Assembly: GCA_043228905.1 (NCBI GenBank)
Contig: JBHGNT010000038.1
Location: forward strand, 1 to 64,000
DNA: 64,000 bases
Direction: 5' to 3'
From: Azolla caroliniana
Taxonomy: Eukaryota > Polypodiophyta
Shown: in pieces, positions 11,916-25,245 of the stretch
How the letters are laid out: every line of letters begins with the position of its first letter
Position numbering within the stretch: the stretch's first letter is position 1
The notes under the pieces: model-generated
What the model saw: the letters and a program-made list of their open reading frames with translations, nothing else
Databases searched by the model: none
What the model was told of the DNA's origin: nothing
Made by a program: the position numbers and the translations under genes

Positions 11916-13647
11916 CTCAAATAGAGAGACATGACGTAATTTCCAAATTTCAGGAGGGAGTTGAGAAGAGCTAGTAGGTAAATTATAATGTTCATACCTG
12001 GCTCGTGTGATATCGGATTTTTGTGTTCAAACCTGCGAATCGAAGCTAACAACGCTAGCTATGATATGGAATTACAAAATCAAAATTTTGAAACTCCAGG
12101 CGAGAGACATGACGACATTACCAAATTTGAGGAGTGAGGTTGGAAGAGCGCGTGAGTGAATTAAAATGTTCATACCTGGCTCGTGTGATATCGGATTTTT
12201 GTGTACAAACATGCGAATCGAAGCTAACAACGCTAGCTATGATATGGAATTAAAAAATCAAGATTTTGAAACTCAGATCGAGAGACATGACGTAATTTTC
12301 CAAATTTCAGGAGGGAGTTGAGAAGAGCTAGTAGGTAAATTATAATGTTCATACCTGGCTCGTGTGATATCGGATTTTTGTGTTGAAACCTGCGAATCGA
12401 AGCTAACAACGCTAGCTATGATATGGAATTACAAAATCAAGATTTTGAAACTCCAGGCGAGAGACATGACGACATTACCAAATTTGAGGAGTGAGGTTGG
12501 AAGAGCGCGTGAGTGAATTAAAATGTTCATACCTGGCTCGTGTGATATCGGATTTTTGTGTACAAACATGCGAATCGAAGCTAACAACGCTAGCTATGAT
12601 ATGGAATTAAAAAATCAAAATTTTTAAACTCAGGTCGAGAGACATGACGAAATTACCAAATTTGAGGAGTGAGTTGAGAAGAGCTAGTAGGTAAATTATA
12701 ATGTTTATAGCTGGCTCGTGTGATATCGGATTTTTGTGTTCAAACCTGCGAATCGAAGCTAACAACGCTAGCTATGATATGGAATTACAAAATCAAAATT
12801 TTGAAACTCCAGGCGAGAGACATGACGACATTACCAAATTTGAGGAGTGAGGTTGGAAGAGCGCGTGAGTGAATTAAAATGTTCATACCTGGCTCGTGTG
12901 ATATCGGATTTTTGTGTACAAACATGCGAATCGAAGCTAACAACGCTAGCTATGATATGGAATTAAAAAATCAAGATTTTGAAACTCAGATCGAGAGACA
13001 TGACGTAATTTTCCAAATTTCAGGAGGGAGTTGAGAAGAGCTAGTAGGTAAATTATAATGTTCATACCTGGCTCGTGTGATATCGGATTTTTGTGTTGAA
13101 ACCTGCGAATCGAAGCTAACAACGCTAGCTATGATATGGAATTACAAAATCAAGATTTTGAAACTCCAGGCGAGAGACATGACGACATTACCAAATTTGA
13201 GGAGTGAGGTTGGAAGAGCGCGTGAGTGAATTAAAATGTTCATACCTGGCTCGTGTGATATCGGATTTTTGTGTACAAACATGCGAATCGAAGCTAACAA
13301 CGCTAGCTATGATATGGAATTAAAAAATCAAAATTTTGAAACTCAGGTCGAGAGACATGACGAAATTTCCAAATTTGAGGACGGAGTTGAGAAGAGCTAG
13401 TAGGTAAATTACAATGTTCATACCTGGTTCGTGTGATATCGGATTTTTGTGTTCAAACATGCGAATCGAAGCTAACAACGCTAGCTATGATATGGAATTA
13501 CAAAATCAAGATTTTGAAACTCCAGTCGAGAGACATGACGATATTACCAAATTTGAGGAGTGAGGTTGGAAGAGCGCGTGAGTGAATTAAAATGTTCATA
13601 CCTGGCTCGTGTGATATCGGATTTTTGTGTTCAAACATGCGATTCGA

Positions 13648-13664
13648 AGCTAGCAACGCTAGCT
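13648..13664. repeat. Perfect 7-bp hairpin variant of the monomer dyad, copy 3
   Basis: The 4,185-bp-offset copy of the hairpin at 9,463-9,479. Confidence 0.85.
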
Positions 13665-14130
13665 ATGATATGGAATTAAAAAATCAAGATTTTGAAACTC
13701 AAATAGAGAGACATGACGTAATTTTCCAAATTTCAGGAGGGAGTTGAGAAGAGCTAGTAGGTAAATTATAATGTTCATACCTGGCTCGTGTGATATCGGA
13801 TTTTTGTGTTGAAACCTGCGAATCGAAGCTAACAACGCTAGCTATGATATGGAATTAAAAAATCAAGATTTTGAAACTCAGGTCGAGAGACATGAAGAAA
13901 TTACCAAATTTGAGGAGTGAGGTTGGAAGAGCGCGTGAGTGAATTAAAATGTTCATACCTGGCTCGTGTGATATCGGATTTTTGTGTTCAAACATTGGAA
14001 TCGAAGCTAACAACGCTAGCTATGATATAGAATGAAAAAATCAAGATTTTGAAACTCAGGTCGAGAGACATGACGAAATTACCAAATTTGAGGAGGGGGT
14101 TGAGAGGGGCCCTTGAGTCAATTAAAATGT

Positions 14131-14287
14131 TCATACCTAGCTCGTGTGATATCAGATTTTTGTGTTCAAACATGCGAATCAAACCTAACAACGCTAGCTA
14201 TGATATAGAATTAAAAAAGCAAGATTTTGACACTCAGGTCGAGAGACATGAAGAAATTACCAAATTTGAGGAGGGAGTTAAGAATGT
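14131..14287 (+). repeat. 157-bp deleted monomer, copy 5
   Basis: Copy of 9,946-10,102 in the second 4,185-bp unit. Confidence 0.9.
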
Positions 14288-15355
14288 TCATACCTGGCTC
14301 GTGTGATATCGGATTTTTGTGTTAAAACATTGGAATCGAAGCTAACAACGCTAGGTATGATATAGAATTAAAAAATCAAGATTTTGAAACTCAGGTCGAG
14401 AGACATGAAGAAATTACCAAATTTGAGGAGGGAGTTAAGAAGAGCTATTAGGTAAATTACAATGTTCATACCTGGCTCGTGTGATATCGGATTTTTGTGT
14501 TAAAACATTGGAATCGAAGCTAACAACGCTAGGTATGATATAGAATTAAAAAATCAAGATTTTGAAACTCAGGTCGAGAGACATGAAGAAATTACCAAAT
14601 TTGAGGAGGGAGTTAAGAAGAGCTATTAGGTAAATTACAATGTTCATACCTGGCTCGTGTGATATCGGATTTTTGTGTTAAAACATTGGAATCGAAGCCA
14701 ACAACGCTAGGTATGATATAGAATTAAAAAATCAAGATTTTGAAACTCAGGTCGAGAGACATGACGAAATTACCAAATTTGAGGAGTGAGTTGAGAGGAG
14801 CCCTTGAGTAAATTAAAATGGTCATACCTAGCGAGTGTGATATCGGATTTTTGTGTACAAACATGCGAATCGAAGCTAACAACGCTAGCTATGATATGGA
14901 ATTAAAAAATCAAGATTTTTAAACTCAGGTCGAGAGACATGACGAAATTTCCAAATTTCAGGAGGGAGTTGAGAAGAGCTAGTAGGTAAATTATAATGTT
15001 CATACCTGGTTCGTGTGATATCGGATTTTTGTGTTCAAACATGCGAATCGAAGCTAAAAACGCTAGCTATGATATGGAATTAAAAAATCAAGATTTTGCA
15101 ACTCAAGTCGAGAGACATGAAGAAATTACCAAATTTGAGGAGTGAGGTTGGAAGAGCGCGTGAGTGAATTAAAATGTTCATACCTGGCTCGTGTGATATC
15201 GGATTTCTGTGTTCAAACATGCGAATCGAAGCTAACAACGCTAGCTATGATATGGAATGAAAAAATCAAGATTTTGAAACTCAGGTCGAGAGACATGACG
15301 AAATTACCAAATTTGAGGAGGGGGTTGAGAGGGGCCCTTGAGTCAATTAAAATGT

Positions 15356-15512
15356 TCATACCTAGCTCGTGTGATATCAGATTTTTGTGTTCAAACATGC
15401 GAATCAAACCTAACAACGCTAGCTATGATATAGAATTAAAAAAGCAAGATTTTGAAACTCAGGTCGAGAGACATGAAGAAATTACCAAATTTGAGGAGGG
15501 AGTTAAGAATGT
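15356..15512 (+). repeat. 157-bp deleted monomer, copy 6
   Basis: Copy of 11,171-11,327 in the second 4,185-bp unit. Confidence 0.9.
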
Positions 15513-16051
15513 TCATACCTGGCTCATGTGATATCGGATTTTTGTGTTAAAACATTGGAATCGAAGCTAACAACGCTAGGTATGATATAGAATTAAAAAA
15601 TCAAGATTTTGAAACTCAGGTCGAGAGACATGAAGAAATTACGAAATTTGAGGAGGGAGTTAAGAAGAGCTATTAGGTAAATTACAATGTTCATACCTGG
15701 CTCGTGTGATATCGGATTTTTGTGTTAAAACATTGGAATCGAAGCTAACAACGCTAGGTATGATATAGAATTAAAAAATCAAGATTTTGAAACTCAGGTC
15801 GAGAGACATGACGAAATTACCAAATTTGAGGAGTGAGTTGAGAGGAGCCCTTGAGTAAATTAAAATGGTCATACCTAGCGAGTGTGATATCGGATTTTTG
15901 TGTACAAACATGCGAATCGAAGCTAACAACGCTAGCTATGATATGGAATTAAAAAATCAAGATTTTTAAACTCAGGTCGAGAGACATGACGAAATTTCCA
16001 AATTTCAGGAGGGAGTTGAGAAGAGCTAGTAGGTAAATTATAATGTTCATA

Positions 16052-16100
16052 CCCTAAACCCTAAACCCTAAACCCTAAACCCTAAACCCTAAACCCTAAA
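16052..16100. repeat. Interstitial telomere repeat, seven perfect CCCTAAA units, copy 2
   Basis: Exactly 4,185 bp after the first block, with the same seven units and the same two junctions. It is therefore a passenger of the HOR duplication and not a second insertion. Confidence 0.98.
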
Positions 16101-17419
16101 CTCAAATAGAGAGACATGACGTAATTTCCAAATTTCAGGAGGGAGTTGAGAAGAGCTAGTAGGTAAATTATAATGTTCATACCTGGCTCGTGTGATATCG
16201 GATTTTTGTGTTCAAACCTGCGAATCGAAGCTAACAACGCTAGCTATGATATGGAATTACAAAATCAAAATTTTGAAACTCCAGGCGAGAGACATGACGA
16301 CATTACCAAATTTGAGGAGTGAGGTTGGAAGAGCGCGTGAGTGAATTAAAATGTTCATACCTGGCTCGTGTGATATCGGATTTTTGTGTACAAACATGCG
16401 AATCGAAGCTAACAACGCTAGCTATGATATGGAATTAAAAAATCAAGATTTTGAAACTCAGATCGAGAGACATGACGTAATTTTCCAAATTTCAGGAGGG
16501 AGTTGAGAAGAGCTAGTAGGTAAATTATAATGTTCATACCTGGCTCGTGTGATATCGGATTTTTGTGTTGAAACCTGCGAATCGAAGCTAACAACGCTAG
16601 CTATGATATGGAATTACAAAATCAAGATTTTGAAACTCCAGGCGAGAGACATGACGACATTACCAAATTTGAGGAGTGAGGTTGGAAGAGCGCGTGAGTG
16701 AATTAAAATGTTCATACCTGGCTCGTGTGATATCGGATTTTTGTGTACAAACATGCGAATCGAAGCTAACAACGCTAGCTATGATATGGAATTAAAAAAT
16801 CAAAATTTTTAAACTCAGGTCGAGAGACATGACGAAATTACCAAATTTGAGGAGTGAGTTGAGAAGAGCTAGTAGGTAAATTATAATGTTTATACCTGGC
16901 TCGTGTGATATCGGATTTTTGTGTTCAAACCTGCGAATCGAAGCTAACAACGCTAGCTATGATATGGAATTACAAAATCAAAATTTTGAAACTCCAGGCG
17001 AGAGACATGACGACATTACCAAATTTGAGGAGTGAGGTTGGAAGAGCGCGTGAGTGAATTAAAATGTTCATACCTGGCTCGTGTGATATCGGATTTTTGT
17101 GTACAAACATGCGAATCGAAGCTAACAACGCTAGCTATGATATGGAATTAAAAAATCAAGATTTTGAAACTCAGATCGAGAGACATGACGTAATTTTCCA
17201 AATTTCAGGAGGGAGTTGAGAAGAGCTAGTAGGTAAATTATAATGTTCATACCTGGCTCGTGTGATATCGGATTTTTGTGTTGAAACCTGCGAATCGAAG
17301 CTAACAACGCTAGCTATGATATGGAATTACAAAATCAAGATTTTGAAACTCCAGGCGAGAGACATGACGACATTACCAAATTTGAGGAGTGAGGTTGGAA
17401 GAGCGCGTGAGTGAATTAA

Positions 17420-20400
17420 AATGTTCATACCTGGCTCGTGTGATATCGGATTTTTGTGTACAAACATGCGAATCGAAGCTAACAACGCTAGCTATGATAT
17501 GGAATTAAAAAATCAAAATTTTGAAACTCAGGTCGAGAGACATGACGAAATTTCCAAATTTGAGGACGGAGTTGAGAAGAGCTAGTAGGTAAATTACAAT
17601 GTTCATACCTGGTTCGTGTGATATCGGATTTTTGTGTTCAAACATGCGAATCGAAGCTAACAACGCTAGCTATGATATGGAATTACAAAATCAAGATTTT
17701 GAAACTCCAGTCGAGAGACATGACGATATTACCAAATTTGAGGAGTGAGGTTGGAAGAGCGCGTGAGTGAATTAAAATGTTCATACCTGGCTCGTGTGAT
17801 ATCGGATTTTTGTGTACAAACATGCGAATCGAAGCTAACAACGCTAGCTATGATATGGAATTAAAAAATCAAGATTTTGAAACTCAGATCGAGAGACATG
17901 ACGTAATTTTCCAAATTTCAGGAGGGAGTTGAGAAGAGCTAGTAGGTAAATTATAATGTTCATACCTGGCTCGTGTGATATCGGATTTTTGTGTTGAAAC
18001 CTGCGAATCGAAGCTAACAACGCTAGCTATGATATGGAATTACAAAATCAAGATTTTGAAACTCCAGGCGAGAGACATGACGACATTACCAAATTTGAGG
18101 AGTGAGGTTGGAAGAGCGCGTGAGTGAATTAAAATGTTCATACCTGGCTCGTGTGATATCGGATTTTTGTGTTAAAACATTGGAATCGAAGCTAACAACG
18201 CTAGGTATGATATAGAATTAAAAAATCAAGATTTTGAAACTCAGGTCGAGAGACATGAAGAAATTACGAAATTTGAGGAGGGAGTTAAGAAGAGCTATTA
18301 GGTAAATTACAATGTTCATACCTGGCTCGTGTGATATCGGATTTTTGTGTTAAAACATTGGAATCGAAGCTAACAACGCTAGGTATGATATAGAATTAAA
18401 AAATCAAGATTTTGAAACTCAGGTCGAGAGACATGACGAAATTACCAAATTTGAGGAGTGAGTTGAGAGGAGCCCTTGAGTAAATTAAAATGGTCATACC
18501 TAGCGAGTGTGATATCGGATTTTTGTGTACAAACATGCGAATCGAAGCTAACAACGCTAGCTATGATATGGAATTAAAAAATCAAGATTTTTAAACTCAG
18601 GTCGAGAGACATGACGAAATTTCCAAATTTCAGGAGGGAGTTGAGAAGAGCTAGTAGGTAAATTATAATGTTCATACCTGGTTCGTGTGATATCGGATTT
18701 TTGTGTTCAAACATGCGAATCGAAGCTAAAAACGCTAGCTATGATATGGAATTAAAAAATCAAGATTATGAAACTCAGATCGAGAGACATGACGTAATTT
18801 TCCAAATTTCAGGAGGGAGTTGAGAAGAGCTAGTAGGTAAATTATAATGTTCATACCTGGCTCGTGTGATATCGGATTTTTGTGTTCAAACCTGCGAATC
18901 GAAGCTAACAACGCTAGCTATGATATGGAATTACAAAATCAAGATTTTGAAACTCCAGGCGAGAGACATGACGACATTACCAAATTTGAGGAGTGAGGTC
19001 GGAAGAGCGCGTGAGTGAATTAAAATGTTCATACCTGGCTCGTGTGATATCGGATTTTTGTGTACAAACATGCGAATCGAAGCTAACAACGCTAGCTATG
19101 ATATGGAATTAAAAAATCAAGATTTTGAAACTCAAATAGAGAGACATGACGTAATTTTCCAAATTTCAGGAGGGAGTTGAGAAGAGCTAGTAGGTAAATT
19201 ATAATGTTCATACCTGGCTCGTGTGATATCGGATTTTTGTGTTCAAACCTGCGAATCGAAGCTAACAACGCTAGCTATGATATGGAATTACAAAATCAAA
19301 ATTTTGAAACTCCAGGCGAGAGACATGACGACATTACCAAATTTGAGGAGTGAGGTTGGAAGAGCGCGTGAGTGAATTAAAATGTTCATACCTGGCTCGT
19401 GTGATATCGGATTTTTGTGTACAAACATGCGAATCGAAGCTAACAACGCTAGCTATGATATGGAATTAAAAAATCAAAATTTTGAAACTCAGGTCGAGAG
19501 ACATGACGAAATTTCCAAATTTGAGGACGGAGTTGAGAAGAGCTAGTAGGTAAATTACAATGTTCATACCTGGTTCGTGTGATATCGGATTTTTGTGTTC
19601 AAACATGCGAATCGAAGCTAACAACGCTAGCTATGATATGGAATTACAAAATCAAGATTTTGAAACTCCAGTCGAGAGACATGACGATATTACCAAATTT
19701 GAGGAGTGAGGTTGGAAGAGCGCGTGAGTGAATTAAAATGTTCATACCTGGCTCGTGTGATATCGGATTTTTGTGTACAAACATGCGAATCGAAGCTAAC
19801 AACGCTAGCTATGATATGGAATTAAAAAATCAAGATTTTGAAACTCAGATCGAGAGACATGACGTAATTTTCCAAATTTCAGGAGGGAGTTGAGAAGAGC
19901 TAGTAGGTAAATTATAATGTTCATACCTGGCTCGTGTGATATCGGATTTTTGTGTTGAAACCTGCGAATCGAAGCTAACAACGCTAGCTATGATATGGAA
20001 TTACAAAATCAAGATTTTGAAACTCCAGGCGAGAGACATGACGACATTACCAAATTTGAGGAGTGAGGTTGGAAGAGCGCGTGAGTGAATTAAAATGTTC
20101 ATACCTGGCTCGTGTGATATCGGATTTTTGTGTTAAAACATTGGAATCGAAGCTAACAACGCTAGGTATGATATAGAATTAAAAAATCAAGATTTTGAAA
20201 CTCAGGTCGAGAGACATGAAGAAATTACGAAATTTGAGGAGGGAGTTAAGAAGAGCTATTAGGTAAATTACAATGTTCATACCTGGCTCGTGTGATATCG
20301 GATTTTTGTGTTAAAACATTGGAATCGAAGCTAACAACGCTAGGTATGATATAGAATTAAAAAATCAAGATTTTGAAACTCAGGTCGAGAGACATGACGA

Positions 20401-20720
20401 AATTACCAAATTTGAGGAGTGAGTTGAGAGGAGCCCTTGAGTAAATTAAAATGGTCATACCTAGCGAGTGTGATATCGGATTTTTGTGTACAAACATGCG
20501 AATCGAAGCTAACAACGCTAGCTATGATATGGAATTAAAAAATCAAGATTTTTAAACTCAGGTCGAGAGACATGACGAAATTTCCAAATTTCAGGAGGGA
20601 GTTGAGAAGAGCTAGTAGGTAAATTATAATGTTCATACCTGGTTCGTGTGATATCGGATTTTTGTGTTCAAACATGCGAATCGAAGCTAAAAACGCTAGC
20701 TATGATATGGAATTAAAAAA
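17420..20720 (+). repeat. 1,961-bp tandem (11 monomers), overlapping the end of the 4,185-bp HOR
   Basis: Bases about 17,420-18,760 recur at about 19,380-20,720. Shared markers include the GAGGACGG tail, GACGATATTACC, TTGAAACCTGCG and the ATTACGAAATTTG monomer (18,264 and 20,225). The middle part, about 18.17-19.44 kb, is a copy of 7.48-8.75 kb at 10,687 bp distance, differing by a one-base insertion near 19,155. The block is thus a mosaic of the end of the 4,185-bp unit and an older flanking segment. Confidence 0.85.
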
Positions 20721-22190
20721 TCAAGATTTTGCAACTCAAGTCGAGAGACATGAAGAAATTACCAAATTTGAGGAGTGAGGTTGGAAGAGCGCGTGAGTGA
20801 ATTAAAATGTTCATACCTGGCTCGTGTGATATCGGATTTCTGTGTTCAAACATGCGAATCGAAGCTAACAACGCTAGCTATGATATGGAATGAAAAAATC
20901 AAGATTTTGAAACTCAGGTCGAGAGACATGACGAAATTACCAAATTTGAGGAGGGGGTTGAGAGGGGCCCTTGAGTCAATTAAAATGTTCATACCTAGCT
21001 CGTGTGATATCAGATTTTTGTGTTCAAACATGCGAATCAAACCTAACAACGCTAGCTATGATATAGAATTAAAAAAGCAAGATTTTGAAACTCAGGTCGA
21101 GAGACATGAAGAAATTACCAAATTTGAGGAGGGAGTTAAGAATGTTCATACCTGGTTCGTGTGATATCGGATTTTTGTGTTAAAACATTGGAATCGAAGC
21201 TAACAACGCTAGGTATGATATAGAATTAAAACATCAAGATTTTGAAACTCAGGTCGAGAGACATGAAGAAATTACCAAATTTGAGGAGGGAGTTAAGAAG
21301 AGCTATTAGGTAAATTACAATGTTCATACCTGGCTCGTGTGATATCGGATTTTTGTGTTCAAACATTGGAATCGAAGCTAACAACGCTAGGTATGATATA
21401 GAATTAAATAATCAAGATTTTGAAACTCAGGTCGAGAGACATGACGAAATTACCAAATTTGAGGAGTGAGTTGAGAGGAGCCCTTGAGTAAATTAAAATG
21501 GTCATACCTAGCGAGTGTGATATCGGATTTTTGTGTACAAACATGCGAATCGAAGCTAACAACGCTAGCTATGATATGGAATTAAAAAATCAAGATTTTT
21601 AAACTCAGGTCGAGAGACATGACGAAATTTCCAAATTTCAGGAGGGAGTTGAGAAGAGCTAGTAGGTAAATTATAATGTTTATACCTGGTTCGTGTGATA
21701 TCGGATTTTTGTGTTCAAACATGCGAATCGAAGCTAAAAACGCTAGCTATGATATGGAATTAAAAAATCAAGATTTTGCAACTCAAGTCGAGAGACATGA
21801 AGAAATTCCCAAATTTGAGGAGTGAGGTTGGAAGAGCGCGTGAGTGAATTAAAATGTTCATACCTGGCTCGTGTGATATCGGATTTCTGTGTTCAAACAT
21901 GCGAATCGAAGCTAACAACGCTAGCTATGATATGGAATGAAAAAATCAAGATTTTGAAACTCAGGTCGAGAGACATGACGAAATTACCAAATTTGAGGAG
22001 GGGGTTGAGAGGGGCCCTTGAGTCAATTAAAATGTTCATACCTAGCTCGTGTGATATCAGATTTTTGTGTTCAAACATGCGAATCAAACCTAACAACGCT
22101 AGCTATGATATAGAATTAAAAAAGCAAGATTTTGAAACTCAGGTCGAGAGACATGAAGAAATTACCAAATTTGAGGAGGGAGTTAAGAAG
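20640..22190 (+). repeat. Second 1,047-bp tandem pair
   Basis: Bases about 20,640-21,140 recur at about 21,687-22,190, again at 1,047 bp. The first copy also matches 15.0-15.5 kb at 5,633 bp. The 21-bp-deleted monomer is present in the first copy (20,989-21,145). The second copy, from 22,036, has the full-length tail GTTAAGAAGAGCTATTAG, so it is either the ancestral form or restored by exchange. Confidence 0.85.
20989..21145 (+). repeat. 157-bp deleted monomer, copy 7 (last)
   Basis: Same 21-bp deletion. The matching position 1,047 bp later is undeleted, so this marks the right limit of the deletion-bearing lineage in this window. Confidence 0.9.
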
Positions 22191-24887
22191 AGCTATTAGG
22201 TAAATTACAATGTTCATACCTGGCTCGTGTGATATCGGATTTTTGTGTTCAAACATTGGAATCGAAGCTAACAACGCTAGGTATGATATAGAATTAAAAA
22301 ATCAACATTTTGAAACTCAGGTCGAGAGACATGACGAAATTACCAAATTTGAGGAGTGAGTTAAGAAGAGCTATTAGGTAAATTATAATGTTCATACCTG
22401 GCTCGTGTGATATCGGATTTCTGTGTTCAAACATGCGAATCGAAGCTAATAACGCTAGCTATGATATGGAATTAAAAAATCAATATTTTGAAACTCAGGT
22501 CGAGAGACATGACGAAATTAGCAAATTTGAGGAGTGAGTTGAGATGAGCCCTTGAGTAAATTAAAATGTTCATACCTAGCGAGTGTGATATCGGATTTTT
22601 GTGTACAAACATGCGAATCGAAGCTAACAACACTAGCTATGATATGGAATTAAAAAATCAAGATTTTGAAACTCAGGTCGAGAGACATGACGAAATTACC
22701 AAATTTGAGGAGTGAGTTGAGAGGAGCCCTTGAGTAAATTTAAATGGTCATACCTAGAGATTGTGATATCGGATTTTTGTGTACAAACATGCGAATCGAA
22801 GCTAACAACGCTAGCTGTGATATGGAATTAAAAAATCAAAATATTGAAACTCAGGTCGACAGACATGAAGAAATTACCAAATTTGAGGAGTGAGGTTAGA
22901 AGAGCGCGTGAGTGAATTAAAATGTTCATACCTGGCTCGTGTGATATCGGATTTTTGTGTTCAAACCTGCGAATCGAAGCTAACAACGCTAGCTATGATA
23001 TGGAATTACAAAATCAAGATTTTGAAACTCCAGGCGAGAGACATGACGAAATTACCAAATTTGAGGAGTGAGGTTGGAAGAGTGCGTGAGTGAATTAAAA
23101 TGTTCATACCTGGCTCGTGTGATATCGGATTTTTGTGTACAAACATGCGAATTGAAGCTAACAACGCTAGCTATGATATGGAATTAAAAAATCAAGATTT
23201 TGAAACCCAGGTCGCGAGACATGACGAAATTAGCAAATTTGAGGAGTGAGTTGAGAGGAGCCCTTGAGTAAATTAAAATGTTCATACCTGGCTCGTGTGA
23301 TATCAGATTTTTGTGTTCAAACATGCGAATCGAAGCTAACAACGCTAGCTATGATATGGAATTAAAAAATCAAGATTTTGAAACTCAGGTCAAGAGACAT
23401 GACGAAATTAGCAAATTTGAGGAGTGAGTTGAGAGGAGCCCTTGAGTAAATTAAAATGGTCATACATAGCGAGTGTGATATCGGATTTTTGTGTACAAAC
23501 ATGCGAATCGAAGCTAACAACGCTAGCTATGATATGGAATTAAAAAATCAAGATTTTGAAACTCAGGTCGAGAGACATGACGAAATTACCAAATTTGAGG
23601 AGGGAGTTGAGAGGGACCCTTGAGTAAATTAAAATGGTCATACCTAGCGAGTGTGATATCGGATTTTTGTGTACAAACATGCGAATCGAAGCTAACAACG
23701 CTAGCTATGATATGGAATTAAAAAATCAAGATTTTGAAACTCAGGTCGAGAGACATGAAGAAATTACCAAATTTGAGGAGTGAGGTTGGAAGAGCGCGTG
23801 AGTGAATTAAAATGTTCATACCTGGCTCGTGTGATATCGGATTTTTGTGTTCAAACATTGGAATCGAAGCTAACAACGCTAGGTATGATATAGAGTTAAA
23901 AAATCAACATTTTGAAACTCAGGTCGAGAGACATGACGAAATTACCAAATTTGAGGAGTGAGTTAAGAAGAGCTATTAGGTAAATTAAAATGTTCATACC
24001 TAGCTCGTGTGATATCGGATTTTTGTGTTCAAACCTGTGAATCGAAGCTAACAACACTACGTATGATATGGAATTACAAAATCAAGATTTTGAAACTCCA
24101 GGCGAGAGACATGACGAAATTACCAAATTTGAGGAGTGAGGTTGGAAGAGCGCGTGAGTGAATTAAAATGTTCATACCTGGCTCGTGTGATATCGGATTT
24201 TTGTATTCAAACATGCGAATCGAAGCTAACAACGCTAGCTATGATATGGAATTAAAAAATCAAGATTTTGAAACTCAGGTCAAGAGACATGAAGAAATTA
24301 GCAAATTTGAGGAGTGAGTTGAGAGGAGCCCTTGAGTAAATTAAAATGGTCATACATAGCGAGTGTGATATCGGATTTTTGTGTTCAAACATCCGAATCG
24401 AAGCTAACAACGCTAGCTATGATATGGAATTAAAAAATCAAGATTTTGAAACTAAGGTCGAGAGACATGACGAAATTAGCAAATTTGAGGAGTGAGTTGA
24501 GAGGAGCCCTCGAGTAAATTAAAATGGTCATACCTAGCGAGTGTGATATCGGTTTTTTGTGTACAAACATGCGAATCGAAGCTAAGAATGCTAGCTATGA
24601 TATGGAATTAAAAAATCAAGATTTTGACACTCAGGTCGAGAGACATGAAGAAATTACCAAATTTGAGGAGGGAGTTAAGAAGAGCTATTAGGTAAATTAC
24701 AATGTTCATACCTGGCTCGTGTGATATCGGATTTTTGTGTTCAAACATTGGAATCGAAGCTAACAACGCTAGGTATGATATAGAATTAAAAAATCAACAT
24801 TTTGAAACTCAGGTCGAGAGACATGACGAAATTACCAAATTTGAGGAGTGAGTTAAGAAGAGCTATTAGGTAAATTATAATGTTCAT

Positions 24888-25245
24888 ACCTGGCTCGTGT
24901 GATATCGGATTTCTGTGTTCAAACATGCGAATCGAAGCTAATAACGCTAGCTATGATATGGAATTAAAAAATCAATATTTTGAAACTCAGGTCGAGAGAC
25001 ATGACGAAATTAGCAAATTTGAGGAGTGAGTTGAGATGAGCCCTTGAGTAAATTAAAATGTTCATACCTAGCGAGTGTGATATCGGATTTTTGTGTACAA
25101 ACATGCGAATCGAAGCTAACAACACTAGCTATGATATGGAATTAAAAAATCAATATTTTGAAACTGAGGTCGAGAGACATGACGAAATTAGCAAATTTGA
25201 GGAGTGAGTTGAGATGAGCCCTTGAGTAAATTAAAATGTTCATAC
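24888..25245 (+). repeat. Two adjacent monomers that recombined to give the 13-monomer HOR
   Basis: The first monomer has GCTAATAACGC (24,935-24,945) and CTCAGG. The next has AACAACACTAGC and the rare ACTGAGG (about 25,163). In the later units (near 27,432 and 27,477) one monomer has both AATAACGC and ACTGAGG, and the intervening 178 bp is missing. Confidence 0.85.

Larger units (their letters stand above)
8500..17815 (+). repeat. 4,185-bp HOR (24 monomers), about 2.2 tandem copies
   Basis: Bases about 8,500-13,630 match about 12,685-17,815 at a constant offset of 4,185. The match includes the two 157-bp monomers, the GACGATATTACC monomer, the GAGGACGG tail and the telomere block. Twenty-four monomers would be 4,272 bp; two 21-bp deletions and a 48-bp loss at the telomere block, offset by about three single-base insertions, give 4,185. 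Differences between copies are sparse (for example TTTATAGCTGG at about 12,704 against TTTATACCTGG at about 16,889), so the duplication looks recent. Each unit contains dimeric and TTAAAACATTGG-type stretches. Confidence 0.9.

Noticed and set aside
8500-17815. Assembly artefact as the explanation for the 4,185-bp tandem
   Set aside because: The copies are not identical; they differ at several bases and diverge at their outer edges, which argues for a real duplication. Raw-read confirmation was not possible here.
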